DNA of 64,000 nt from Pseudomonas sp. DG56-2. Its GTDB lineage: Bacteria > Pseudomonadota > Gammaproteobacteria > Pseudomonadales > Pseudomonadaceae. Numbering within the stretch: position 1 is the stretch's first letter; the number at the start of each line of letters is the position of its first letter. A program made the position numbers and the translations under genes. The stretch is from the NCBI RefSeq assembly GCF_004803755.1, contig NZ_CP032311.1:122501-186500 (forward strand), read 5' to 3'. A model generated the notes under the pieces. That model saw only the letters and a list, made by a program, of their open reading frames with translations, did not search any database and was not told the origin of the DNA. Positions 55,942 to 63,572 of the stretch are shown here, piece by piece.

Positions 55942-56853
55942 ATGAGTCTCTGGGATGACCTGAAAAAGAAAGCCGTCGACGCCAACCCCGAACTGGCTGC
56001 CAAAGCAGCTCAGGCATTGACAAAAGCCAAGGAGCTTGCAGTCGAAGCTGGCCAGAAGGCGGCGCCGGTATTAAAGGAAGCCAGCGAGAAGGCCGCCGCC
56101 TACGCCAGTGAAAAGACCCCCATCCTCAAGGCCCAGGCACTCAAGGCGATAGATGATGCCAAGGTGCATCGCGCCGAGCTCAAGGAGCGTGCCAAGCACG
56201 ACAAGGCCGCACGCGATGAAATGATTCGTACCATGTACGACGTCAGCCTGTCGGCCGAAGACCCCAACTTCATCGATGAGCCGTTCAACCACTTCGACCG
56301 CCAATTGCACTTCTTCGTGCTCAGCGGGCACGTGCTCGATAGCCAGAAACGCAACCAGACGCACATGAGTGCCAGCCATTCGCACAGTTCCGGTGGCGGC
56401 TACATGATCAATGGTTACGGCTCGGTGGGTGGCAGTTCGTCATCGATGCATGTCAGCAGTCACAACATTCAGGAGCACGAGTTCTGGGTTCGCCTGCAGG
56501 ACGACCGGGAAGCGTGTTTCCAGTTCAGCAACAGTGATGTGCGCATTCGTGAAGGGCAGTACATCAGTATGTTGTTTGCGCGCCCGGCCGATAGCCAGAC
56601 CGGCACCATGGTTGCGCTCTACAACCACAATGCGGAACGCAATTTCAGCATCTTCTCGCCGGCCGAGATCAACCAGAAATTCAACCTGTACACGGTGGAG
56701 CCGGGGCTGTTCAACAGAACGGAAGTAACCAACACCCGCAACCGTCTGCTGCAGGCGTTGGACTTGCGCCTGGGCCAGTTGGCGAGGTATTCGGCGGTGC
56801 ACGGCAATGTACCGGCGCAGGGCCAGTTGATTGAGGGCGAGGCACAAGCCTGA
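55942..56853 (+). CDS. Orphan protein with Ala-rich helical N-terminus
   Basis: A 303-residue protein with no signal peptide. Residues 1-95 are Ala/Lys/Glu-rich amphipathic repeats (AAQALTKAKELAVEAGQKAA) like those of LEA or phasin-type proteins. Residues about 110-300 are mixed alpha/beta with a His/Ser/Gly-rich loop (SASHSHSSGGGYMINGYGSVGG) that could bind metal. I do not recognise a family. GAGAGGATAGAG precedes the ATG. A strong terminator follows, so it is a single-gene unit. Confidence 0.75.
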   Translation: MSLWDDLKKKAVDANPELAAKAAQALTKAKELAVEAGQKAAPVLKEASEKAAAYASEKTPILKAQALKAIDDAKVHRAELKERAKHDKAARDEMIRTMYDVSLSAEDPNFIDEPFNHFDRQLHFFVLSGHVLDSQKRNQTHMSASHSHSSGGGYMINGYGSVGGSSSSMHVSSHNIQEHEFWVRLQDDREACFQFSNSDVRIREGQYISMLFARPADSQTGTMVALYNHNAERNFSIFSPAEINQKFNLYTVEPGLFNRTEVTNTRNRLLQALDLRLGQLARYSAVHGNVPAQGQLIEGEAQA

Positions 56854-56875
56854 ACAGGGTGTTGCAGGCACAAAA

Positions 56876-56903
56876 AAAGGCCCAGGTTTTTACCTGGGCC
56901 TTT
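56876..56903 (+). terminator. Terminator after the orphan gene
   Basis: AAAGGCCCAGGT and ACCTGGGCCTTT form a perfect stem with a short T-rich loop, 23 bp after the stop codon, followed by CATATAT. Confidence 0.88.
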
Positions 56904-56910
56904 CATATAT

Positions 56911-56956
56911 ATGGCGCACTCGGCGGGATTCGAACCCACGACCCCTGCCTTCGGAG
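56911..56956 (-). repeat. Duplicate of the tRNA-Arg 3' end (attachment-site-like)
   Basis: 46 bp identical to 57814-57859, covering the 3' half of tRNA-Arg(CCG) from the anticodon arm to the CCA. After TCGGAG the match stops abruptly. It cannot be a working tRNA. A 3'-end copy lying downstream of the intact gene in the same orientation is what tRNA-targeting tyrosine integrases leave. Confidence 0.85.
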
Positions 56957-57109
56957 TCCTAAAAGTCTGGTTGAAGCAGGAACAGCGCAACGGCTTTGGA
57001 TTCATCACGCTCAACTGAACGGCCTCACACTGGAAAAACGCAGCACCGTCGTCGGCAGATAATGACGGTCCCGTAGCAAGTATCCATGCACTCTTGTCTA
57101 TGTATCACG

Positions 57110-57448
57110 TTAGAGGGGCTTGAGACGGTCGCCTCTGACACTTACTTGCTGGCCGATCTGGAATTTGCCATTTGGCGAGCGCACAGTTCGCTCGTGCCCC
57201 TGCTCATCGCGCACAACATACGCACGGCCGCTGGCACCGGTCACCTCTTGAACCTCAGCACCGCCCAAGGCCCCGATCCCTGCACCGACCAGAGCGCCAA
57301 TTGGCCCTCCAAGCGCCCCTCCAAGTAACACTCCTGACCCGGCGCCGAAACCACCACCTACAGTATTGTCGGGTACCTCAGAAATAACTTCGTCAGCCAA
57401 TGCCGACGCACATAGCAACATGCAGCTGAACGCAATCACATAACGCAT
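57110..57448 (-). CDS. Glycine-zipper lipid-associated small exported protein
   Basis: About 112 residues: a signal peptide (about 1-18, cut at ASA-LA), then a Gly-zipper helix pair (GGGFGAGSGVLLGGALGGPI, GALVGAGIGALGGAE) of the 17-kDa surface antigen/YmgG type, then a short beta domain (GRAYVVRDEQGHERTV). ATG at 57448 has GGAGAAACCT just before it. It is the only gene in the segment between the tRNA and its partial copy. Confidence 0.8.
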   Translation of the reverse strand: MRYVIAFSCMLLCASALADEVISEVPDNTVGGGFGAGSGVLLGGALGGPIGALVGAGIGALGGAEVQEVTGASGRAYVVRDEQGHERTVRSPNGKFQIGQQVSVRGDRLKPL

Positions 57449-57814
57449 AGGTTTCTCCAATGGACTCTAAGAAGCAGATTAGGCTTCTCAAAAACCATGC
57501 CAGAGTAAAAACCCTTTTAAATCAATGCATAGATTGGTGCTGGGTACAATTTACCCTCATCAGTCGAGGTTAAATTGACCATAAAAAGGTACTAACAACC
57601 CGACCTGGTAATCGCCTCATCACGGTAGCGGGCAAAATCGGAAGAGGTGAGGGTTGCGACGCCTCGACTCGAGAGACAAAGATGTCTCGGTCGATTTCGC
57701 TTTCGCCATTCCCGCCACGCTTGAGTGTGGCAAATTTGTGGCAAAAACGACTTTCAGGACTAGGACTGGTTTTCGGCAGAAGCGCCAACCCCTTGGAACC
57801 AAAGGGAAAGAAGA
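57449..57814. other. Non-coding, AT-richer segment beside the tRNA
   Basis: About 365 bp with no credible gene. The part at 57480-57600 is clearly AT-richer than the chromosome around it. Around 57725-57750 there are two close direct repeats, GTGGCAAAT and GTGGCAAAA, as in arm-type sites of tyrosine integrases. It probably holds the promoter of the glycine-zipper gene and decayed ends of an integrated element. Confidence 0.4.
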
Positions 57815-57891
57815 TGGCGCACTCGGCGGGATTCGAACCCACGACCCCTGCCTTCGGAGGGCAGTACTCTATCCAGCTGAGCTACGAGTGC
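57815..57891 (-). tRNA. tRNA-Arg (anticodon CCG)
   Basis: 77 nt on the minus strand. The acceptor arms GCACTCG and CGAGTGC pair; the D arm contains AGCTCAGCTGGATAGAGT; the anticodon arm CTGCC-CTCCGAA-GGCAG gives CCG; the T arm contains GGTTCGAATCC; the CCA is encoded. It reads CGG codons. This tRNA is a known insertion target for genomic islands. Confidence 0.96.
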
Positions 57892-58071
57892 AACGCGGGC
57901 GCCATGATACCCATCTAGACTGGCGGCGTCCATCGCCGTAACGGGCTGTGTTCGATTTTGCACACGCTAGGGCTTAAAGGTAACGTTGATCTGAAAAAGG
58001 TCGCCATGTAGCGCTTTTTGTTCTTTTTTTCGAACACCCTATTGTCCTTTTCCCCCGTTGCTCCTAGGATT

Positions 58072-58089
58072 CGTTTGAGATTTCAAACG
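58072..58089. promoter_or_regulatory. Palindrome upstream of gabD
   Basis: CGTTTGA-GATT-TCAAACG, a perfect interrupted palindrome 64-81 bp upstream of the gabD start, is in a suitable place for an operator of a GABA or succinate-semialdehyde responsive regulator. No regulator gene adjoins, so the binding protein is unknown. Confidence 0.5.
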
Positions 58090-58152
58090 CTCTCCTTTTT
58101 CTACAATCAATAATTCGCGCCGTGTCTGTACGGTGCCGTTAAGGAAGCCGAC

Positions 58153-59595
58153 ATGCAGCTTAAAGACGCCCAGTTGTTCCGCCAGCAAGCCTTCATCGAT
58201 GGCGTGTGGTTGGACGCGGACAACGGTCAGACCATCAAGGTTAATAACCCGGCTACCGGCGAGATCATCGGCACTGTGCCGAAGATGGGCGCTGCCGAAA
58301 CCCGTCGCGCCATCGAGGCCGCCGACAAGGCGCTGCCGGCCTGGCGTGCGCTGACCGCCAAAGAACGTGCTGGCAAGCTGCGTCGTTGGTTCGAATTGAT
58401 GATCGAGCACCAGGAAGACCTGGCCCGCCTGATGACCACCGAGCAAGGCAAGCCACTGGCCGAAGCCAAGGGCGAAATCGTCTATGCCGCTTCCTTTATC
58501 GAGTGGTTCGCTGAAGAAGCCAAGCGCGTTTACGGTGACACCATTCCTGGCCATCAGCCAGACAAGCGCCTGATCGTTATCAAGCAGCCAATCGGTGTGA
58601 CCGCAGCGATCACGCCGTGGAACTTCCCGGCGGCAATGATCACCCGTAAAGCCGGCCCGGCCCTGGCCGCTGGCTGCACCATGGTGCTCAAGCCTGCGTC
58701 GCAAACGCCGTACTCCGCTCTGGCCCTGGTTGAGCTGGCCCACCGTGCCGGTATCCCGGCTGGCGTGCTGAGCGTGGTGACCGGTAGCGCTGGCGATATC
58801 GGCAGCGAGCTGACTGGCAACCCGATTGTGCGCAAGCTGTCCTTCACCGGTTCGACCGAAATCGGTCGCCAACTGATGGCCGAATGCGCCAAGGACATCA
58901 AGAAAGTTTCCCTGGAGCTGGGCGGTAACGCACCGTTCATTGTGTTCGACGACGCTGACCTGGATAAGGCCGTTGAAGGCGCGATCATCTCCAAGTACCG
59001 CAACAACGGCCAGACTTGCGTCTGCGCCAACCGTATCTACGTTCAGGACGGCGTCTACGATGCTTTCGCCGAGAAGCTCAAGGCTGCTGTGGCCAAGCTG
59101 AAAATCGGTAACGGCCTGGAAGACGGCACCACCACCGGTCCGCTGATCGATGGCAAGGCTGTTGCCAAGGTCCAGGAACACATTGCCGACGCCGTTGGCA
59201 AAGGCGCCCAGGTACTGACCGGCGGCAAGCTGATCGACGGTAACTTCTTCGAGCCAACCGTTTTGATCAACGTGCCGAACAACGCCGCAGTCGCCAAGGA
59301 AGAAACCTTTGGCCCGCTGGCACCCCTGTTCCGTTTCAAGGACGAGGCTGAAGTTATTGCCATGTCCAACGACACCGAGTTTGGTCTGGCCTCGTACTTC
59401 TACGCCCGTGACATGAGCCGTGTGTTCCGTGTCGCTGAAGCGCTGGAGTACGGCATGGTCGGCATCAACACCGGTTTGATCTCCAACGAAGTCTCGCCGT
59501 TCGGCGGTATCAAGGCCTCGGGCCTGGGCCGCGAAGGTTCCAAGTACGGCATCGAGGACTACCTGGAAATCAAATACCTGTGCATCAGCATCTGA
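58153..59595 (+). CDS. gabD: Succinate-semialdehyde dehydrogenase (NAD(P)+)
   Basis: A 480-residue aldehyde dehydrogenase that oxidises succinate semialdehyde to succinate, the last step of GABA breakdown. The general base is E255 (LELGGNAPF) and the nucleophile C289 (NNGQTCVCANR); family segments TPWNFPAAMITRKAGPAL and GSTEIGRQL are present. The length and the C-terminal end EDYLEIKYLCISI match the GabD subfamily. AAGGA lies before the ATG. gabT follows after 183 bp with a terminator-like hairpin between, so the two may be expressed to different levels. Confidence 0.96.
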   Translation: MQLKDAQLFRQQAFIDGVWLDADNGQTIKVNNPATGEIIGTVPKMGAAETRRAIEAADKALPAWRALTAKERAGKLRRWFELMIEHQEDLARLMTTEQGKPLAEAKGEIVYAASFIEWFAEEAKRVYGDTIPGHQPDKRLIVIKQPIGVTAAITPWNFPAAMITRKAGPALAAGCTMVLKPASQTPYSALALVELAHRAGIPAGVLSVVTGSAGDIGSELTGNPIVRKLSFTGSTEIGRQLMAECAKDIKKVSLELGGNAPFIVFDDADLDKAVEGAIISKYRNNGQTCVCANRIYVQDGVYDAFAEKLKAAVAKLKIGNGLEDGTTTGPLIDGKAVAKVQEHIADAVGKGAQVLTGGKLIDGNFFEPTVLINVPNNAAVAKEETFGPLAPLFRFKDEAEVIAMSNDTEFGLASYFYARDMSRVFRVAEALEYGMVGINTGLISNEVSPFGGIKASGLGREGSKYGIEDYLEIKYLCISI

Positions 59596-59618
59596 TCGCA
59601 GCGTAAGGCTTTACCTCT

Positions 59619-59657
59619 GCCAGCGGGGCGCGAGAGCGACGTCCCGCTGGCCTTTTT
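59619..59657 (+). terminator. Terminator or attenuator between gabD and gabT
   Basis: GCCAGCGGG and CCCGCTGGC form a 9-bp stem around a 15-nt loop, followed by CTTTTT. It is a good intrinsic terminator, 24 bp after gabD. Confidence 0.82.
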
Positions 59658-59778
59658 ACACCGTACACCCAGTGGTCTGGGCCCCTGCAGCAGTCGATCA
59701 ACGCATGCTGTCTGCAGTTGAATACCGACCACCCTGACTTGAATCGCGCCACCCTGCGTGTGGCGAATTGAGGACATT

Positions 59779-61059
59779 ATGAGCAAGACCAACGAATCTT
59801 TGATGCAACGTCGTGTCGCCGCTGTTCCACGCGGTGTTGGCCAGATCCACCCGATCTTCGCCGAGTCGGCAAAAAACGCCACCGTCACTGACGTCGAAGG
59901 CCGTGAGTTCATCGACTTTGCCGGCGGCATCGCGGTACTGAACACCGGTCACGTGCACCCGAAGGTCATCGCTGCCGTTGAAGCCCAACTGCACAAGCTG
60001 ACTCACACCTGCTTCCAGGTGCTGGCCTACGAGCCTTACGTTGAACTGTGCGAAAAGATCAACGCCAAGGTGCCAGGCGACTTTGCCAAGAAAACCCTGC
60101 TGGTTACCACCGGTTCCGAAGCTGTTGAAAACGCCATCAAGATCGCTCGCGCCGCTACTGGCCGTGCCGGCGTGATCGCCTTCACTGGCGCTTACCACGG
60201 TCGCACCATGATGACCTTGGGCCTGACCGGTAAAGTCGTTCCTTACTCGGCTGGCATGGGCCTGATGCCAGGCGGCATCTTCCGTGCTCTGTACCCGAAC
60301 GAACTGCACGGTGTCAGCGTTGATGACTCGATCGCTTCGATCGAGCGCATCTTCAAGAACGACGCCGAAGCGCGCGACATCGCCGCAATCATCCTCGAGC
60401 CAGTACAGGGCGAAGGTGGTTTCTACGTCGCGCCTAAAGAGTTCATGAAGCGTCTGCGCGCACTGTGCGACCAGCACGGCATTCTGCTGATCGCTGACGA
60501 AGTGCAGACTGGCGCTGGCCGTACCGGCACCTTCTTTGCCATGGAGCAAATGGGTGTTGCTCCAGACCTGACTACCTTCGCCAAATCCATCGCTGGTGGC
60601 TTCCCACTGGCCGGTGTCTGCGGCAAGGCCGAGTACATGGACGCTATCGCTCCAGGCGGCCTGGGTGGCACCTACGCGGGTAGCCCGATCGCTTGCGCCG
60701 CGGCCCTGGCTGTCATGGAAGTGTTCGAGGAAGAAAAGCTGCTGGAACGCAGCCAGGCTGTTGGCGAGCGCCTGGTCGCTGGCCTGAAGAAGATTCAGGA
60801 CAAGCACCCAATCATTGGTGAAGTGCGCGCCCTGGGCTCGATGATCGCCATTGAAGTGGTCGAAAAAGCCGGTACCCTGACCCCTAACGCTGCTGCAGTT
60901 GCCTCGGTTGTAGCCAAGGCTCGCGACAAGGGTCTGATCCTGCTGTCGTGCGGCACCTATGGCAACGTCCTGCGTATTCTGGTTCCACTGACCTCGCCTG
61001 ATGAGCAACTGGACAAAGGTCTGGCAATCATCGAAGAGTGCTTTGCTGAACTCGCGTAA
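59779..61059 (+). CDS. gabT: 4-aminobutyrate aminotransferase
   Basis: A 426-residue class III PLP aminotransferase that converts GABA and 2-oxoglutarate to succinate semialdehyde and glutamate. The PLP lysine is at about 269 (TTFAKSIAGGFPLAGV); other signatures are TTGSEAVENAIKIAR, GAYHGRTMMTLGLTG and EPVQGEGGFYVAP. ATG at 59779 has GAGGA 5 nt upstream; a GTG 21 bp earlier is less likely. It supplies the substrate of GabD encoded just upstream. Confidence 0.95.
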   Translation: MSKTNESLMQRRVAAVPRGVGQIHPIFAESAKNATVTDVEGREFIDFAGGIAVLNTGHVHPKVIAAVEAQLHKLTHTCFQVLAYEPYVELCEKINAKVPGDFAKKTLLVTTGSEAVENAIKIARAATGRAGVIAFTGAYHGRTMMTLGLTGKVVPYSAGMGLMPGGIFRALYPNELHGVSVDDSIASIERIFKNDAEARDIAAIILEPVQGEGGFYVAPKEFMKRLRALCDQHGILLIADEVQTGAGRTGTFFAMEQMGVAPDLTTFAKSIAGGFPLAGVCGKAEYMDAIAPGGLGGTYAGSPIACAAALAVMEVFEEEKLLERSQAVGERLVAGLKKIQDKHPIIGEVRALGSMIAIEVVEKAGTLTPNAAAVASVVAKARDKGLILLSCGTYGNVLRILVPLTSPDEQLDKGLAIIEECFAELA

Positions 61060-61080
61060 ACTGTGACGCAGTAGAAGAAA

Positions 61081-61104
61081 AGCCCGCTTCGGCGGGTTTT
61101 TTTT
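61081..61104 (+). terminator. Terminator after gabT
   Basis: AGCCCGC-TTCG-GCGGGT followed by eight T residues, 21 bp after the gabT stop; a classical intrinsic terminator with a UUCG tetraloop. Confidence 0.93.
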
Positions 61105-61199
61105 CGCCCAAAGGAATGCAAGGAAGCTAAGGTTGCTTGCAAGGAGACACCCTGGAAGGTGCGCTGGATTGCGTGTAGAGAATTATTGGAGAGTTGAGT

Positions 61200-62408
61200 A
61201 TGAGCGTTGCCACCCCCCCCACGGCACCGTGTGTGCTAATTGCCGAAGGCGACCCCTGGGTGCGGGAGATGTTGAGTCAGATGCTCTTGAGTGTGCGCTG
61301 TGATGCGCGCTTACAGGTGTGTGCCGACGGCTCGCAAGCATTGGCAGCGCTATCCTGCCAACCTGACTTGATTATTGCCGCGCGCGAGTTGCCCGGTGGC
61401 GATGGCCTCGACCTGCTGCGCAACGTGCGAGCAAAAGGTCGGCAACCGGCATTGCCGTTCATTCTCATGAGCAACCGTAGCGACAGCGCCAGCGTGCGCG
61501 AGGCGTTGCCGTTCGCGCCCACGGCTTACCTGAGCAAGCCGCTGAATATGGATTCCTTGCGCCATCGGCTGGAAGAGCTGTTGATCAAGGTTGGGGGGCA
61601 AATCGCCTGTCCGGTACCACCGTTGCAGCCGGGCATGACTTTGCCACGCTTTCTCGAAGGGCGCCGGGCTACGGCCGATGGTGGACCATTGCTGGCGGAC
61701 GTGCAGCAGGCAATCAAGCGCAGCTTGAACCCGCAGGGGCTCAACCTGAAAACGCTGGAAGAAGAAATCCGCAATGACCCGCAAATAACCGCGGTACTGA
61801 TCGCGGCAGCCAACAGCGCCGCGCTGCACCGTGATGGCGCCGTGCAGACGTTGTTGCAGGCACTGAACAAGCTGGGCACCACCCAGAGCATGAACCTGAT
61901 CCTGGGGCTGGCACTCAAGCGCAGTGCCAAGCTCAGCGACCCTTTGCTGTCGCAACACGCCGAGCATTTCTGGGCGCTGTCATTGCACGCTGCCGAATAC
62001 GCACGCACCCTGGCACGCATGCTTGAGCTGGACCAGGAACGTTGCTACTGCGCAGGCCTGTTGCATTGCCTGGGGGATCTGGCGTTGCTACGTTGCCTGC
62101 AGGAATGGCGGTTGTCCGGCGGGGAGCTGGATGAGGATGGTATCGAGTTGTCGCTCAATGAATACGGGGCGGCTTTTGGCTCGGCGCTTCGTACTCGCTG
62201 GCGCTTGCCGCTGGAGCTGCGTGAGTTGATCGCTGCGATCTATCAACTGGGCGGCGGTGTGTATTCGCGCGAAGCCTTGGTGATGAACCTGGCTGGGCAG
62301 TTGGCGCGCTTGCCGGCAGATCAGGGCCTGGAGGCGTTGGCTGAAAGCAGGACGGCGCGGCTGTTGAAGGTAGGAATGCCGGAGCTGATGCGCCTGCGCA
62401 AAGGTTGA
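61200..62408 (+). CDS. HDOD-domain protein with degenerate receiver domain
   Basis: About 402 residues. Residues 10-130 are a response-regulator receiver fold (CVLIAEGDPWVREML, YLSKPLN with the conserved Lys at 113), but the phospho-acceptor position is Ala 61 (DLIIAARELP), so it should not be phosphorylated. Residues about 155-350 form an HDOD domain, a catalytically inactive relative of HD hydrolases used in signalling scaffolds. ATG at 61200 has GGAGAG 6 nt upstream. It converges on the diguanylate cyclase gene. Confidence 0.9.
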   Translation: MSVATPPTAPCVLIAEGDPWVREMLSQMLLSVRCDARLQVCADGSQALAALSCQPDLIIAARELPGGDGLDLLRNVRAKGRQPALPFILMSNRSDSASVREALPFAPTAYLSKPLNMDSLRHRLEELLIKVGGQIACPVPPLQPGMTLPRFLEGRRATADGGPLLADVQQAIKRSLNPQGLNLKTLEEEIRNDPQITAVLIAAANSAALHRDGAVQTLLQALNKLGTTQSMNLILGLALKRSAKLSDPLLSQHAEHFWALSLHAAEYARTLARMLELDQERCYCAGLLHCLGDLALLRCLQEWRLSGGELDEDGIELSLNEYGAAFGSALRTRWRLPLELRELIAAIYQLGGGVYSREALVMNLAGQLARLPADQGLEALAESRTARLLKVGMPELMRLRKG

Positions 62409-62447
62409 GCAGCCGCCTGCGCCGGGAGTGCGTTGTTCAGCGTGGAG

Positions 62448-63437
62448 TTAGCCAATCACGATCTGATTCTTGCCCTGCCGCTTGGCTTGATACATCGCCG
62501 CATCCGCCCGGGCAAAGAGGCTGTCCAGTGACGCGTCTGGGCCGGTGATGCCCGTCAGCCCCTGGCTAACCGTTACGCCGAACGCCTGGTCTTCATAACT
62601 GAAGCTCAAGCGCTGAATCTCTCGCTGCAAACGCTCGGCAATCTGTTGGGCGATTTGCGGACCGCAACCCGGAAACACCGCCGCAAACTCTTCTCCACCA
62701 ATGCGCCCAAACAGGTCGCCACGGCGCAGCACCGCTTTGCCAATGTCGGCGATGCGTTGAAGCACTGCATCGCCTTCCTGATGGCCATAGGAGTCGTTGA
62801 TTTGCTTGAAGTCATCGATATCCAGCAACAGGAACGACAACGGTGTTTGCTCCCGACGAGCGGTTTCGAAGGCTTGCTCGGCACAGTCAAAGAAGTGTCG
62901 GCGGTTGCTGCTTTGGGTCAGCACGTCGGTGGTGGCCATGCGCTGCAGTTCGCCTTCGAGTAACTTTTTCTCGGTAATGTCTTCTGCCATGCCAACCACG
63001 ATCAGTCGATCATTGTTGTCGGACTGTTGATTGATAAAGCACTTGTCACTGATCCAGCGCACACGACCTTCAGCATCGATGATGCGGTACTCGCGATCTT
63101 CCACGGCGCCTTTGACCAGCACCTCGGCCAGGCTGCGTTCTGCGTAGTCGAGGTCGTCAGGGTAGATGCTGTCGCGCCATTCGTTGAAATCAGCCAGCAA
63201 CAGGCCCGCCGAGCGACCAAAAATTCGTTCGTACGCGGGGCTTACGTAAAGCACCTGGCGCGATTCCCAGTCGAACGCCCAGAGCACGGCATTGACACTA
63301 TCGAGCAGCGAGCTGAAGAGTTGTTCTCGCTCGCTCAGGCGCGCCACTTCGCCTTGCGCATGCATGAGTGCCAGGAGAGTCTGGGCGAACTCAGGGGGTG
63401 TGCTGTGGGGTTGAGACAACGGTTTCTTATTGACCAT
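62448..63437 (-). CDS. PAS-GGDEF diguanylate cyclase
   Basis: About 329 residues. A short coiled coil (about 25-45) leads into a PAS domain with PAC motif (about 40-165), then a GGDEF domain with an intact active site (GGEEF at about 247) and an inhibitory-site RxxD five residues before it (RRGD-LFGRI). It should make c-di-GMP with product inhibition. The start at 63437 (MVNKKPLSQ) is a choice; a longer N-terminus to 63488 is possible. It sits upstream-adjacent to desA in reverse orientation order seen in other Pseudomonas. No membrane segment. Confidence 0.9.
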   Translation of the reverse strand: MVNKKPLSQPHSTPPEFAQTLLALMHAQGEVARLSEREQLFSSLLDSVNAVLWAFDWESRQVLYVSPAYERIFGRSAGLLLADFNEWRDSIYPDDLDYAERSLAEVLVKGAVEDREYRIIDAEGRVRWISDKCFINQQSDNNDRLIVVGMAEDITEKKLLEGELQRMATTDVLTQSSNRRHFFDCAEQAFETARREQTPLSFLLLDIDDFKQINDSYGHQEGDAVLQRIADIGKAVLRRGDLFGRIGGEEFAAVFPGCGPQIAQQIAERLQREIQRLSFSYEDQAFGVTVSQGLTGITGPDASLDSLFARADAAMYQAKRQGKNQIVIG

Positions 63438-63536
63438 TTGCGCGGAACTTCTCACACAGAGGCGGGCGGCCATCACCTGGCCCGCCACAGGGGCGTAGTG
63501 CCAGTCAGAGTGAAAATAAGCGGTGAAGTTCCGACA

Positions 63537-63561
63537 GGCGCGCCCCCCAATGGGGCGCGCC
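63537..63561 (-). terminator. Hairpin after desA
   Basis: GGCGCGCCCC and GGGGCGCGCC form a perfect 10-bp GC stem with a 5-nt loop, 12 bp after the desA stop on the minus strand. No T-run follows. Confidence 0.6.
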
Positions 63562-63572
63562 GATCAACGGCG

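Noticed and set aside
56911..56990. A second tRNA-Arg gene
   Set aside because: Only the 3' half matches; the anticodon stem and 5' half are missing, so it is a partial copy.
57570..57842. Small minus-strand frame between the glycine-zipper gene and the tRNA
   Set aside because: It starts within the tRNA gene, has no ribosome site and no family resemblance; I could not show that it is an integrase remnant.
59698..61008. Open frame of 436 codons opposite gabT, and a similar one opposite gabD at 58039-59181
   Set aside because: Both lie antisense to well-identified enzymes and have no family resemblance.
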